From positions 186,001 to 250,000 of the forward strand of contig NZ_CP054493.1 in the NCBI RefSeq assembly GCF_015265475.1: a stretch of 64,000 nt of DNA, given 5' to 3'. Of this stretch, positions 9,303 through 18,078 are shown in pieces. The position numbers and the translations under genes were made by a program. The stretch is from Candidatus Sulfurimonas marisnigri. Its GTDB lineage: Bacteria > Campylobacterota > Campylobacteria > Campylobacterales > Sulfurimonadaceae. Numbering within the stretch: the first letter of the stretch is position 1; each line of letters begins with the position of its first letter. A model generated the notes under the pieces. It saw nothing but the letters and a program-made list of their open reading frames with translations. It did no database searches and was not told the DNA's origin.

Positions 9303-10132
9303 ATTTAGCAATAGATGTTGGCGGTAGTAATCTTCGTGCTCAAATATGGGATGCAAATGTACATATTGACTCTATGACTACAAAAAGTAAGACCATTGGA
9401 GTTGCTGAGTGGATTGAGTCTATACTAAACAAACACAAGAGGATAAGCACTATAGGAATTGCTTATGCAGGGCAGGTCGAAGATGGATGTATAATCTCCG
9501 CACCAAATTTAAACATAGATAAAAAAGATATAAAAAGTTTTTTTGAGTCAAACTATGACGTCACTCTTAAGATAGAAAATGATTTAACATGTGCGGTAAT
9601 GGCTGAAGCAAATTACCATAATAGTAAAAACATTTGTGCGCTGTATCTTGGAACAGGTCTTGGTCTTGGTGTTGTTGAATCAGGGAAAATTCTTAGAGGT
9701 TCTCATAACATAGCCGCTGAATTAGGACATATTCCATATAAAGAAGCACCGTTTAGATGTGGCTGTGGACGTTCTAATTGTATAGAGCTTTTTGCTTCTG
9801 GCATTGCTTTGAAAAATTGGGTACAACATTATGCGCTAGATTGCAACCCAAGTTTAAGTGAGCTAAAAAAAATATCTGAGGAAAGAATTACTGATACGTT
9901 TGAAGAGGCTCTTTTATATGCAAGTGCTACAGCTATTACTATTTTCAATCCCGATGTTTTAGTATTGGGTGGTGGCATAGTATCAGCAAATCCGTATCTT
10001 AAAGATTTAATAACTAAAAATATAGATAAATATGCTCTTCCTCAATCATTAAAAGATATAGAGATTTGCATAAGTAACATAGATGATGCACCGCTTCAAG
10101 GGGCACTTTTATTGAAGGATTATAATGATTAA
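9299..10132 (+). CDS. ROK-family glucokinase
   Basis: A 277-residue sugar kinase. The N-terminal phosphate loop AIDVGGSNLRAQ, the central ENDLTCAVMAEA (catalytic Asp), LGTGLGLGVV and the zinc-binding CGCGRSNCIE mark the ROK family. The expected reaction is ATP-dependent phosphorylation of glucose to glucose-6-phosphate. It sits between two glycogen synthases, overlapping the first by 4 and the second by 8 bases, so it probably recycles glucose set free by the GH57 enzymes. A DNA-binding N-terminal domain as in ROK repressors is absent. Glucose as substrate is inferred from context. Confidence 0.85.
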   Translation: MNLAIDVGGSNLRAQIWDANVHIDSMTTKSKTIGVAEWIESILNKHKRISTIGIAYAGQVEDGCIISAPNLNIDKKDIKSFFESNYDVTLKIENDLTCAVMAEANYHNSKNICALYLGTGLGLGVVESGKILRGSHNIAAELGHIPYKEAPFRCGCGRSNCIELFASGIALKNWVQHYALDCNPSLSELKKISEERITDTFEEALLYASATAITIFNPDVLVLGGGIVSANPYLKDLITKNIDKYALPQSLKDIEICISNIDDAPLQGALLLKDYND

Positions 10133-11597
10133 GAAAAAATTGAATATTTTATTTGTGGCATCCGAAGTGGTTCCTTTTGCTAAAACAGGAGGGTTGGCTG
10201 ATGTCTCTGGAGCTTTACCTAAAGCACTAGGTGAATTAGGTCACAACATTATTGTTGTGATGCCTCGTTATTACCAGGTTGATAAAGCTAAGCTGACTCA
10301 CCTTGAAGGTGCTTTAGGTGTTCCAATGGGGCCAATTGGTGAGTTATGGGCAGGTATTTATACAGCACCTCTTCCTAACAGTAATGTCCCTGTTTATTTT
10401 ATAGATTATGAAGAGTTTTTTGGACGTAAAGAACTTTACAATGATGATAATGAGCCTTTTAAAGATAATGATAATAGATTTATATTTCTCTCAAAAGCAG
10501 CACTCCAGCTTTGTAAAAAGTTGAATTTTGTACCAGATGTAATTCATGCAAATGATTGGCATACTGCTTCACTCCCACTACTGACTCAAACACGCTTTTG
10601 GCATGATTTTGGAAATGTTCCAACGGTGCTAACAGTTCATAACCTTCAACATCAAGGGAACTTCTACAAGGGTGCTATGGATGTTATGGAGTCTGGGTGG
10701 GATCACTTTGACCCAACAAGTTTTGAGAGCCTTGATAGTATAAATATGCTAAAAGGTGGAATTGCCTATGCAGATGCTGTTACAACTGTGTCTAAGCGCT
10801 ACGCACAAGAGATTCAGACACCAGAGTTCGGTTTTGGATTAGAGCGTCATATCCAAGCACATTCAGGAAAACTTTTCGGTATTTTAAATGGAGTGGATTA
10901 TGATGAATGGAATCCTTCTATAGATACTAAAATTGCTCAAACATTTGATGTAGATGATATGCAAGGGAAGGCTACATGTAAGCGTGCAATGCAAGAGTAT
11001 TTTGGTCTTGAAATTAATGAGAATATACCACTAATCGGGTTTGTTGGACGCTTTGCAGAACAAAAAGGTATAGGTCTAATATCTGGGATACTCGATGGTC
11101 TAATGGAGCAAAATATTCAGATTATTATGCTTGGCGCTGGAGAAAAATGGGCAGAACGTTACTTTAGTGATGCAGCAGCAAGACATGGTGGTAAATTTGG
11201 TGTATATGTAGGTTATTCTGATGCTTTAGCTCACCAAATTGAAGCGGGGTGTGATTTCTTTTTAATGCCATCTCTTTTTGAGCCATGCGGTTTAAATCAA
11301 ATATATAGTCTTCGCTATGGAACTCTTCCTATTGTTCGTGCTACCGGTGGGTTGGATGATACTATTGAAAACTTTGATGAAAACCATGAACATGGTAATG
11401 GCTTTAAGTTTGATTTACCTACTCATGAGGCGCTTTACTGGACTATACATTGGGCTGTAAGTATTTACAACAGTGATAAAAAAGCCTTTAAAGCAATGCA
11501 AAAACATGCAATGCAGATGCACTTCGGCTGGGATGATGCCGCTAAATCGTATGAAGATGTATATAGACATACTATTGCCAACCGTCGCAAACACTAA
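10125..11597 (+). CDS. glgA: Glycogen synthase, GT5 family (second copy)
   Basis: A 490-residue GT5 glycogen synthase with canonical motifs: KTGGLADVSGALPKAL (Lys20), HANDWHTASLPLL, LTVHNLQHQG, GFVGRFAEQKG and PSLFEPCGLNQ. It is closer to the usual bacterial GlgA length and wording than the copy at 7905. Adds glucose from a nucleotide sugar to the non-reducing end of alpha-1,4-glucan in the cytoplasm. The start overlaps the ROK kinase by 8 bases and it is followed after 19 bases by the branching enzyme, the usual partner. Confidence 0.92.
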   Translation: MIKKKLNILFVASEVVPFAKTGGLADVSGALPKALGELGHNIIVVMPRYYQVDKAKLTHLEGALGVPMGPIGELWAGIYTAPLPNSNVPVYFIDYEEFFGRKELYNDDNEPFKDNDNRFIFLSKAALQLCKKLNFVPDVIHANDWHTASLPLLTQTRFWHDFGNVPTVLTVHNLQHQGNFYKGAMDVMESGWDHFDPTSFESLDSINMLKGGIAYADAVTTVSKRYAQEIQTPEFGFGLERHIQAHSGKLFGILNGVDYDEWNPSIDTKIAQTFDVDDMQGKATCKRAMQEYFGLEINENIPLIGFVGRFAEQKGIGLISGILDGLMEQNIQIIMLGAGEKWAERYFSDAAARHGGKFGVYVGYSDALAHQIEAGCDFFLMPSLFEPCGLNQIYSLRYGTLPIVRATGGLDDTIENFDENHEHGNGFKFDLPTHEALYWTIHWAVSIYNSDKKAFKAMQKHAMQMHFGWDDAAKSYEDVYRHTIANRRKH

Positions 11598-11616
11598 ACT
11601 ACTATAGGAGTAGACA

Positions 11617-13542
11617 ATGACATATCCTATTTATTATGATATAAGCCGCTTTAGCACTCTTGATATTTATTTATTTAAAGAGGGAACACATGTAAAGCTT
11701 TATGAACGCTTAGGTGCTCATATGATGGAGAGAGAGGGACAAAACGGTACTTACTTTGCGCTATGGGCACCAAATGCCAATTGGGTAACAGTTCGAGGTG
11801 ATTTTAATAATTATGATATAGATTCACATGCTCTAAGAGTTCGTGATGATGAGTCTGGAATTTGGGAAGGCTTTATTGAAAATGTAGAGCCGGGAACAAC
11901 TTATAAGTATCATATCTCAACTGATGGTGATAATGCAAACCCAGATAAAGCTGACCCATACGCTTTTTATGCTGAGGTTGCTCCTAGTTCATCATCTCGA
12001 GTTTGGAATATAGATGACTATAAGTGGAATGATAAAGAATGGATGAAATCACGTTATAAAAAAAACTCTCATAAAGCACCTATCTCTATCTATGAAGTGC
12101 ATCTAGGTTCATGGAGACGTAAGGTTGAAGAGTCAAATCGCCCTTTAACATATGCTGAGGCAGCTACAGAGTTGGCAGAGTATTTATGTGAGATGAACTT
12201 TACACATGTAGAGTTAATGCCCATTACTGAATTTCCTTTTGAAGGGTCGTGGGGTTATCAGGTTACTGGCTATTTCGCACCAACTGCACGTTATGGTACG
12301 CCACAAGATTTTATGAGTTTTGTTGATGTAATGCATGCTTATGGAATCGGGGTAATCCTTGACTGGGTCCCTTCACATTTTGTTACAGATGGGCATGGTC
12401 TTATGAACTTTGACGGCACATGTCTATATGAGCATGAAGATCCTCGTTTAGGCTATCATCCAGATTGGAAAAGTGCAATTTTTAACTATGAGCGTAATGA
12501 AGTTCGTGCATTTTTAATCAGTTCTGCAATGTTGTGGTTAGATAAATACCACATTGACGGTATCCGTGTTGATGCTGTTTCTTCTATGCTATATTTAGAT
12601 TTTGCAAGAGAAGATGGTGAGTGGTTGGCAAATGAGCATGGAGGCAATGAAAATCTAGGCGCAATAAAGTTTCTAAGACAACTCAACACTAGTCTCTACG
12701 GTGAGTTTAGTGATATTATGACTTTTGCAGAAGAGGCTACAAACTTTCCTATGGTTAGTCGCCCTGTTAACGAGGGTGGTTTAGGGTTTGGTTACAAGTG
12801 GAATATGGGATGGATGCATGATTCATTAAAGTATATGAAAAATGACCCTATTCACCGCCAACATTACCATAACCAACTCACTTTTAGTTTTGTCTATATG
12901 TATAACGAAAACTATGCTCTACCGCTTAGTCACGATGAGGTTGTACACCTTAAAGGCTCTTTGATAAACAAAATGCCTGGAGACAATAACCAAAAATTTG
13001 CAAACCTGCGAGCTCTGTTTACCCTGATGATTGCCCACCCTGGAAAAAAACTGCTTTTTATGGGCGGGGAATTTGCCCAGTTTGGAGAGTGGAATTATAA
13101 GCAAAGTCTAGATTGGCACCTTCTTGAAAACCCACAAAACAAAGGTATGCAAACTCTTGTTAAGAGTCTTAATAAACTCTATAAAGAGGAGCCCTCTTTA
13201 CATAAAAATGATGTGCAAGTCGAAGGTTTTGAGTGGATTGATGAAAATGATTATCAGGCTAATGTTATCTCATTTATTAGAAAAGGGAAGAAAAAAGATA
13301 AGCCTATTATTATCATTTGTAATTTTTCAGACAAGACACATGAAGGTTATCCTATCGGAGTTCCTAAAAAGGGAGTTTATAAAGAGATTTTCAACTCTCA
13401 ATCAGCAGAGTTTGATGGTTGGAATATTACCAATGAAAACCCTATAAAAACGATAGCAAAAGAGCATCATGGACGTAAACATATGTTACATGTAACGCTT
13501 CCACCACTGGGTGTAATTTACCTTAAAGTAATTGATAAATAA
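11617..13542 (+). CDS. glgB: 1,4-alpha-glucan branching enzyme (GH13)
   Basis: A 641-residue branching enzyme that makes alpha-1,6 branches in glycogen. Residues about 35-125 form the CBM48 N domain (FALWAPNANWVTVRGDFNNY), followed by the GH13 barrel: GVILDWVPSHF, GIRVDAVSSM with the predicted nucleophile Asp319, TFAEEAT at 369-375 with the acid/base Glu, and LPLSHDEVVH. The last 100 residues are the usual all-beta domain. At about 640 residues it is a mid-length GlgB lacking the extra N-terminal N1 module of E. coli. TAGGAG precedes the ATG. It is the last gene of the operon and runs into a strong hairpin. Confidence 0.95.
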   Translation: MTYPIYYDISRFSTLDIYLFKEGTHVKLYERLGAHMMEREGQNGTYFALWAPNANWVTVRGDFNNYDIDSHALRVRDDESGIWEGFIENVEPGTTYKYHISTDGDNANPDKADPYAFYAEVAPSSSSRVWNIDDYKWNDKEWMKSRYKKNSHKAPISIYEVHLGSWRRKVEESNRPLTYAEAATELAEYLCEMNFTHVELMPITEFPFEGSWGYQVTGYFAPTARYGTPQDFMSFVDVMHAYGIGVILDWVPSHFVTDGHGLMNFDGTCLYEHEDPRLGYHPDWKSAIFNYERNEVRAFLISSAMLWLDKYHIDGIRVDAVSSMLYLDFAREDGEWLANEHGGNENLGAIKFLRQLNTSLYGEFSDIMTFAEEATNFPMVSRPVNEGGLGFGYKWNMGWMHDSLKYMKNDPIHRQHYHNQLTFSFVYMYNENYALPLSHDEVVHLKGSLINKMPGDNNQKFANLRALFTLMIAHPGKKLLFMGGEFAQFGEWNYKQSLDWHLLENPQNKGMQTLVKSLNKLYKEEPSLHKNDVQVEGFEWIDENDYQANVISFIRKGKKKDKPIIIICNFSDKTHEGYPIGVPKKGVYKEIFNSQSAEFDGWNITNENPIKTIAKEHHGRKHMLHVTLPPLGVIYLKVIDK

Positions 13543-13552
13543 TTAAGTGATG

Positions 13553-13586
13553 TACAAAGAGGCTAGGAGTTCTTAGCCTCTTTGTA
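13553..13586. terminator. Bidirectional hairpin between glgB and mqnA
   Basis: A perfect 13-bp inverted repeat, TACAAAGAGGCTA and TAGCCTCTTTGTA, with an 8-base loop. It lies 10 bases after the glgB stop and covers the end of the convergent mqnA, whose stop is inside it. No long T run follows on the + strand, so termination is inferred from stem strength and position. Confidence 0.75.
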
Positions 13587-14249
13587 GAACTTCATAAGTC
13601 CTTTTTTAGATTTTGCATCAAGTTCGTAAGAGATATATTTTAGATAGTTTAAAATATCTTTTTGAGAGATATCCGTTCGCAGAGATGCCTGTTTTAAGAT
13701 ATATTGTGGAATTTTCACCTTTTGTTTTAGGAAATTATTTTGTATACTTTTGTAAAGTTTTTTATCTTTATGAAAACACAAAAGTGCGAAAACAAAGGGG
13801 AGATTGTATCTTTTGTACCACTCTCGCGCTAAGTCTACATGTGGCTTATTTTGCAGATAATATTTAAGAGCTTTATCTCCTATAATAACCTCTCCGTGAA
13901 CATTTAAAACCTTAGCTAAGACATTTGAACTTGCTGATGCTGTGTCGTCAACACTATCTACATGTGGAATAACCAAAACACTTAAAACTTCTTTTTTTGC
14001 AATGATTCCCAAATCTACATGTAAATATTTTTTTGCACTTATACTAGAGATAAAAGCAGCATCTACTCTGCGTGAAATAAAATCTTTATTTATCTTTGAA
14101 GGAATACCACGTTTATAGTGCATACTCATGCTCTGTTGGCTACTTTTTGTAAATCGCTTCATAAACACATGAAATGGTAAAAGATTTAGATATTCTATTT
14201 TGCCAAAAACCACATTTTGCTCCAAAATTATATTATTGAAATTATACAT
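13563..14249 (-). CDS. mqnA: Chorismate dehydratase MqnA (futalosine menaquinone pathway)
   Basis: A 228-residue protein of the MqnA/MqnD periplasmic-binding fold family. FGKIEYLNLLPFHVF near the N-terminus is the typical MqnA opening, and RRVDAAFISSISAKKY and GEVIIGDKAL fit the substrate cleft. MqnA converts chorismate to 3-enolpyruvylbenzoate, the first step of the futalosine route, which supplies menaquinone to Campylobacterota. It is encoded alone on the - strand, facing the glycogen operon. It is slightly shorter than many MqnA proteins (about 250-280). The hairpin shared with glgB overlaps its 3' end. Confidence 0.82.
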   Translation of the reverse strand: MYNFNNIILEQNVVFGKIEYLNLLPFHVFMKRFTKSSQQSMSMHYKRGIPSKINKDFISRRVDAAFISSISAKKYLHVDLGIIAKKEVLSVLVIPHVDSVDDTASASSNVLAKVLNVHGEVIIGDKALKYYLQNKPHVDLAREWYKRYNLPFVFALLCFHKDKKLYKSIQNNFLKQKVKIPQYILKQASLRTDISQKDILNYLKYISYELDAKSKKGLMKFYKEAKNS

Positions 14250-14266
14250 GCCTTAGCTTATTTTGA

Positions 14267-14272
14267 TATAAT
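14267..14272 (+). promoter_or_regulatory. Candidate -10 box for the moaD-moaE-moeA transcription unit
   Basis: TATAAT preceded by TTTTGA and followed by CGCAC, a good Campylobacterota-type -10 region, 178 bases before the moaD start. The long leader that follows holds four hairpins. The divergent mqnA starts only 18 bases away on the other strand. Confidence 0.6.
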
Positions 14273-14299
14273 CGCACTAATAAATTAACTTTAAGGAAT

Positions 14300-14425
14300 G
14301 CTAACATTTGGCATTATCCACGAAGAGTCGCCTCAGCGGCGTTAGCGAAGTAAAAGGGACATGTTCTTTTTACGGATAAATAAAGTAGGTAGTTTACTTT
14401 ATTTTACTAGGTACCCCTTGAGGGT
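14300..14425 (+). repeat. Structured intergenic element A (moaD leader)
   Basis: First copy of a multi-hairpin element found elsewhere in the window. An outer stem GCTAA (14300-14304)/TTAGC (14342-14346) encloses a long left strand and an inner stem CGCC (14329-14332)/GGCG (14338-14341) with loop TCAGC. A hairpin GTAAAAGGGAC (14350-14360)/GTTCTTTTTAC (14363-14373) follows. Two more hairpins follow: AATAAAGTA (14379)/TACTTTATT (14395) and ACCC (14413)/GGGT (14422). The inner loop plus GGG hairpin is shared with the copies at 15101, 21024, 27498 and 27579. It lies between the promoter and moaD, so it may act in the RNA. Confidence 0.65.
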
Positions 14426-14449
14426 GTGAAATAAAATTAAGGAGATATT

Positions 14450-14671
14450 TTGGTAAGAGTAGAATTTTTAGGACCAATACAAAAAGAGCCTTTAGAGCTA
14501 GAGATAACAAATTTAAGCGAATTAGCAAAAATACTTCAAGACGATAAAGAGATGCAAAAGTGGTTGGAAAATTCAGCTGTAGCTGTAAATGACACACTAG
14601 TAAGCTCTCGTGACTTTACACTAAAAGATGGCGATAAAGTTTCACTGCTTCCACCAGTCTGCGGAGGTTGA
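14450..14671 (+). CDS. moaD: Molybdopterin synthase small subunit MoaD
   Basis: A 73-residue ubiquitin-fold protein ending in CGG, with the C-terminal Gly-Gly that is thiocarboxylated to carry sulfur to the pterin. It starts at TTG with AAGGAG 5-10 bases upstream (14439-14444); no ATG is available in frame at a sensible place. It is followed 3 bases later by moaE, its enzymatic partner, and then moeA. Together they turn cyclic pyranopterin into molybdopterin and insert Mo. The sulfur donor and MoaA/MoaC genes are not in the window. Confidence 0.9.
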   Translation: MVRVEFLGPIQKEPLELEITNLSELAKILQDDKEMQKWLENSAVAVNDTLVSSRDFTLKDGDKVSLLPPVCGG

Positions 14672-14674
14672 TAA

Positions 14675-15112
14675 GTGTTATATTTATATGACGGACCTTT
14701 AGATGTACCAACAATTTTAAAAGAGTGGTATGAACAAGAGGCTACAAGTAATTACGGAGCGTACATCCCTTTTGTTGGAACCGTTAGAAGCGAAGATGAT
14801 ATTGACGGATTAAGTTTTGATTTGTATGAACCTATTTTAAACTCTTGGTTCAAAGCTTGGCAAGAAAAAGCAGAGGCTAAAGGGGCTATTATAAAAATGG
14901 CTCACTCTAAGGGAGACGTAATGCTCCATGAATCATCTTACATAGCGGCAGTTTTCTCGCCAAAGCGCAGAGTCGCTTTGGAGTTTATAGATGAGTTTGT
15001 AGAGGATTTTAAAGCGTCTGCCCCTATATGGAAATATGACCTAAAAGGCGGAGAGAGAATATATGCTCTTGATCGCTCAACTGCTATAAATGGTAGCGGT
15101 TTATTAGCTTAA
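14675..15112 (+). CDS. moaE: Molybdopterin synthase catalytic subunit MoaE
   Basis: A 145-residue protein matching MoaE: GAYIPFVGTVRSED near residue 29, then SYIAAVFSPKRRVALEF and APIWKYDLKGGERI, which hold the conserved Arg and Lys residues at the MoaD-tail pocket. It starts at GTG with GGAGG 7 bases upstream, 3 bases after moaD. It transfers two sulfurs from MoaD thiocarboxylate to precursor Z. The stop codon lies inside the 20-base palindrome that opens element B. Confidence 0.9.
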   Translation: MLYLYDGPLDVPTILKEWYEQEATSNYGAYIPFVGTVRSEDDIDGLSFDLYEPILNSWFKAWQEKAEAKGAIIKMAHSKGDVMLHESSYIAAVFSPKRRVALEFIDEFVEDFKASAPIWKYDLKGGERIYALDRSTAINGSGLLA

Positions 15113-15199
15113 GCTAATAACTTTAGTCGTCACAGCGGCGTAAGCGGAGTTAAGGGACTTTGTTCCTTAATGGGATTAATATATGAAGGTTCCCTTCAT
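15101..15199 (+). repeat. Structured intergenic element B (between moaE and moeA)
   Basis: Begins with a perfect 20-base palindrome at 15101-15120 (TTATTAGC, TTAA, GCTAATAA) that includes the moaE stop. Then follow the inner stem CGTC (15128)/GGCG (15137-15140) with loop ACAGC, a hairpin TTAAGGGAC (15150)/GTTCCTTAA (15162-15170), and a hairpin ATGAAGG (15183)/CCTTCAT (15193-15199). The last 14 bases before the ribosome binding site (AATAAAATTAAGGA) are the same as in element A, so the two leaders share ancestry. Confidence 0.65.
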
Positions 15200-15229
15200 T
15201 TTATGTAATAAAATTAAGGATAAATTAAA

Positions 15230-16441
15230 ATGAGTCTTTTATCATACGAGACGAGCCAAAATATGTTAGATTTACTTGAGGTTAACTCAGCTAGACATGA
15301 AAATTTGCCACTGAGTTTTTCTCTTGGACGAGTTTTGGCAGAAGATATAGTTGCAGAGTATAATGATCCTCAGTTTCCAACAGCTTCAATGGACGGCTAC
15401 GCTGTTATTCACGCTGATTTAGATTGTGATGGTATAAGCATACTAGGGAGTAACCCTGCAGGACATGCTGAGACAAGAGTTGTAAAGAGTGGAGAGTGCA
15501 TCAAGACTTTTACAGGTTCTATGATGCCTAAAGGTGCAGATACACTTATTCAAATTGAGAATGTAACTGTAAATGATGGCAAAATTACAATAGATGAAAA
15601 AGTCCCTCTTGGCTCATCTGTTCGACCGATTGGCGAAGGGTATAAAGCCGGAGATGTACTTATTAAAAAAGGTACAAAGATTGGTTTTGCTCAGATTGGT
15701 GTTATGGCAGGACTCAATAAAGTAATGGTTAAAGTTGCACTCAAGCCCAGAGTAGCAGTAATATCTACAGGGAGTGAAATCTTAGACCTTGGCGTAAACA
15801 GCACTAATCCATCACAAATAAGAAGCTCAAACAACTATACTTTGTGTGCTCTTTTTGAACAGGCGGGAGCAGATGTTATCCAGCTTGGAACTGTTGGTGA
15901 TGATAGAGATTCAATTATGAAAACATTTGAAAATGCCCTCTCGTGTGCTGATATATTGGTGAGTACAGGCGGAGTGAGTGTTGGAGACTATGATTTTGTT
16001 AAAGATATAGTGCCTCGCCTTGGTGCAGAAGTAATCTACAAGGGTGTAGCTATTAAACCGGGTAAGCATATCCTAGTGGCGCAAAGAGCAGACAAATTTG
16101 TTTTAGCACTTCCAGGTTTTGCATACTCTTCAACCGTAACATCAATTCTTTATGTACTTCCGCTAATAGCTAAAATGCTTGGACGTGACTCTGCTTATAA
16201 AACTGTAGAGGCAAAACTTAGTGAAGAGTTCAACAAAAGAAGCAAACTTACAGAGTTTACCGCCTGTAATGTAGTGGTAGAAGATGGTGAGTATTTTGTA
16301 AATTTTAAAAATAAGAAGGTTGGAAGTTCTGCGATACTTACTAACTTGTTAGATTCAAGTGCTTTAATGGTTGCAGGTGAAGAAGATGGTAATTTGTCAG
16401 AAGGTACTTTTGTAAATGTAATTTTACTGGATAGTTTTTAG
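15230..16441 (+). CDS. moeA: Molybdopterin molybdenumtransferase MoeA
   Basis: A 403-residue MoeA. FPTASMDGYAV near residue 46 and TGSMMPKGADTLIQIE mark domains I/II, STGGVSVGDYDFVKD is the MoCF-fold active-site loop, and KPGKHILVA and ALPGFAYSS follow. The last 70 residues form the small beta domain IV. It hydrolyses adenylated molybdopterin to insert molybdate, feeding enzymes such as periplasmic nitrate reductase or formate dehydrogenase (inferred, none is in the window). The ATG has TAAGGAT upstream. It is the third gene of the moa unit, separated from moaE by element B. Confidence 0.93.
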   Translation: MSLLSYETSQNMLDLLEVNSARHENLPLSFSLGRVLAEDIVAEYNDPQFPTASMDGYAVIHADLDCDGISILGSNPAGHAETRVVKSGECIKTFTGSMMPKGADTLIQIENVTVNDGKITIDEKVPLGSSVRPIGEGYKAGDVLIKKGTKIGFAQIGVMAGLNKVMVKVALKPRVAVISTGSEILDLGVNSTNPSQIRSSNNYTLCALFEQAGADVIQLGTVGDDRDSIMKTFENALSCADILVSTGGVSVGDYDFVKDIVPRLGAEVIYKGVAIKPGKHILVAQRADKFVLALPGFAYSSTVTSILYVLPLIAKMLGRDSAYKTVEAKLSEEFNKRSKLTEFTACNVVVEDGEYFVNFKNKKVGSSAILTNLLDSSALMVAGEEDGNLSEGTFVNVILLDSF

Positions 16442-16506
16442 TTTTATATTTATTTTACATTATATTGATATACTCGTTAAAAATATTTTATATTAAAGAG
16501 TTGAAA

Positions 16507-16971
16507 ATGAAAAAATTTATTATTATAGTTACCATTTTTTTAGGTTTACTCAGAGCTGATGAAGATATATATAAGCTGGTTCTTGATGTAACTACCTCTG
16601 ACATAGGAAAGTTTAAGCAGAGTGTCATAAGTGGTGTAGCGAAAAATAAAGCATACTATGAGGGTAAGTTTAAAGAGCTCGAAGTAGTAGCGGTTATCCA
16701 TGGCGGCGCTTATAAATTCTTTTTAAAAGATGTAGCCTCTTCTAAATACAAAGAGGACAAAGAACTTATAAAAGAGCAAAAAGAGCTTGCCATAAGGGTT
16801 AAATCTCTTAGTGAGACATACAACGTAAAATTCTTAATCTGTAAATCTGGTATGGATAAGCACTTAATAAAAAAAGAAGATATGTATGATTTTGTGGAGC
16901 TTATACCAAATGCTATGATAGGACTGATTGATACCCAAAACAACGGTTCTGCTTATGTTCCAGTCAAGTAA
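16507..16971 (+). CDS. Exported DsrE-like protein
   Basis: A 154-residue protein with an N-terminal signal peptide (MKKFIIIVTIFLGLLRA). The ATG at 16507 follows AAAGAG and fits the signal peptide; an upstream in-frame ATG at 16465 would add 14 unlikely residues. The mature part has the DsrE/DsrF fold pattern: VVAVIHGGAYKFFL in the middle and VKFLICKSGMDKHLI with one Cys, then a hydrophobic helix and a final strand. DsrE-family proteins handle sulfane sulfur or small thiols; the function here is unproven. It lies at the left edge of the sox island, and a second DsrE-like gene lies at the right edge (26071). Confidence 0.72.
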   Translation: MKKFIIIVTIFLGLLRADEDIYKLVLDVTTSDIGKFKQSVISGVAKNKAYYEGKFKELEVVAVIHGGAYKFFLKDVASSKYKEDKELIKEQKELAIRVKSLSETYNVKFLICKSGMDKHLIKKEDMYDFVELIPNAMIGLIDTQNNGSAYVPVK

Positions 16972-16983
16972 ATAATTCTTTAC

Positions 16984-18078
16984 ATGTTAAAAAAATTAGT
17001 ACCAATATTTACTTTTGTTATTGTTGTCATAATACTACTAATTATCTATTTTAGAGATACGATTAAAGAGCAAAAAATTGACTACATCCTTGATAAATCT
17101 CTCCTAACACTAGAATCTCAGCTAAAAAATGAAAAAATAAACTCTTTAAATATCGCAATCTCATTGTCTAAAAATGAGGCTCTTATAAATGCTCTTGAAA
17201 ATGATGATGAAGATTTAGGCTATGAAATCCTTTCAGATATTATGAATACAATCAAAGAAAATACAAATATAGTAATTAGAACGCAGATAATTACCACAGA
17301 TTACAATATATTTTCTAGAAGTTGGGATAATACATATGCAGGTATGCCTTTGCAGGAGTATAGAACAGACCTGAAATATTTCCAAACGCACAAGACTCCT
17401 CGTACTTCTATAGAAGTGGGGAGAATGTTGAGTATTAAAACAACAGTTCCTGTATATAAAGATGAGACACTCCTTGGGTTTGTAGAAATAATTAGTTTTT
17501 TTGATTCAATTACTGATTTTTTTAAAAATATGGGTATTGATTTATATGTATTAATGGATGACAAGTATTTTGATATATCTGTTTTTATGCAAGAGAACGT
17601 TACCGTAGACAAGTATATACTTTCAAACAGAAACTACAATCATAACAATATTAAAATGCTCAATAATATAGATTTTAAAAAACTTAAAATAAACCGCATA
17701 CTGCACAGAGGTGATAAGTATATATTTTATGAAAATATGAAAAATGGCGATGGGGAATCTATTGGTATGTTTCTCTTCGTTTTAGATAAAGAGTATTTAG
17801 AATATTTCAAAGAGCCAAAAGATGATGTATCTTTTCTTATAAACATGACTAGAAACAACCTATATGATATTATCAAAGAACATAATTATGAAGATGCTTT
17901 GAATGATAATATTGAAATAAAGTCACTTTTGTCATTAAGAGATATTATTTCAAAAGAGGATAAAAAAAAGTATTTGGAGATAGTTCAAAAAAAATTAGAT
18001 AAATATTCTAAAGATGAACTAATACAAATAATTTTAGAACAAAAAATTATTAAAAAAGTTGACGGGAAAATAAGATGA
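16984..18078 (+). CDS. Membrane-anchored Cache-type sensor protein without output domain
   Basis: A 364-residue protein with one N-terminal membrane helix (about residues 7-24) and a periplasmic double-Cache-like domain: a long helix rich in KNEKINSLNIAISLSKNEAL, then SRSWDNTYAG and SIKTTVPVYKDETLLGFVEI, typical of the distal Cache half. No kinase, HAMP or methyl-accepting domain is present; the C-terminus is a charged helical tail. It overlaps the response regulator by ATGA, so sensor, regulator and kinase form one operon just before sox. I infer that it binds a sulfur compound or another ligand and modulates the kinase at 18718. Confidence 0.7.
   Translation: MLKKLVPIFTFVIVVIILLIIYFRDTIKEQKIDYILDKSLLTLESQLKNEKINSLNIAISLSKNEALINALENDDEDLGYEILSDIMNTIKENTNIVIRTQIITTDYNIFSRSWDNTYAGMPLQEYRTDLKYFQTHKTPRTSIEVGRMLSIKTTVPVYKDETLLGFVEIISFFDSITDFFKNMGIDLYVLMDDKYFDISVFMQENVTVDKYILSNRNYNHNNIKMLNNIDFKKLKINRILHRGDKYIFYENMKNGDGESIGMFLFVLDKEYLEYFKEPKDDVSFLINMTRNNLYDIIKEHNYEDALNDNIEIKSLLSLRDIISKEDKKKYLEIVQKKLDKYSKDELIQIILEQKIIKKVDGKIR

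Noticed and set aside
14300-14449. Molybdenum cofactor riboswitch upstream of moaD
   Set aside because: The sequence does not match the motif I know, and the same element occurs near soxZ and rnhB, which have no Moco link. Kept as a repeat family.
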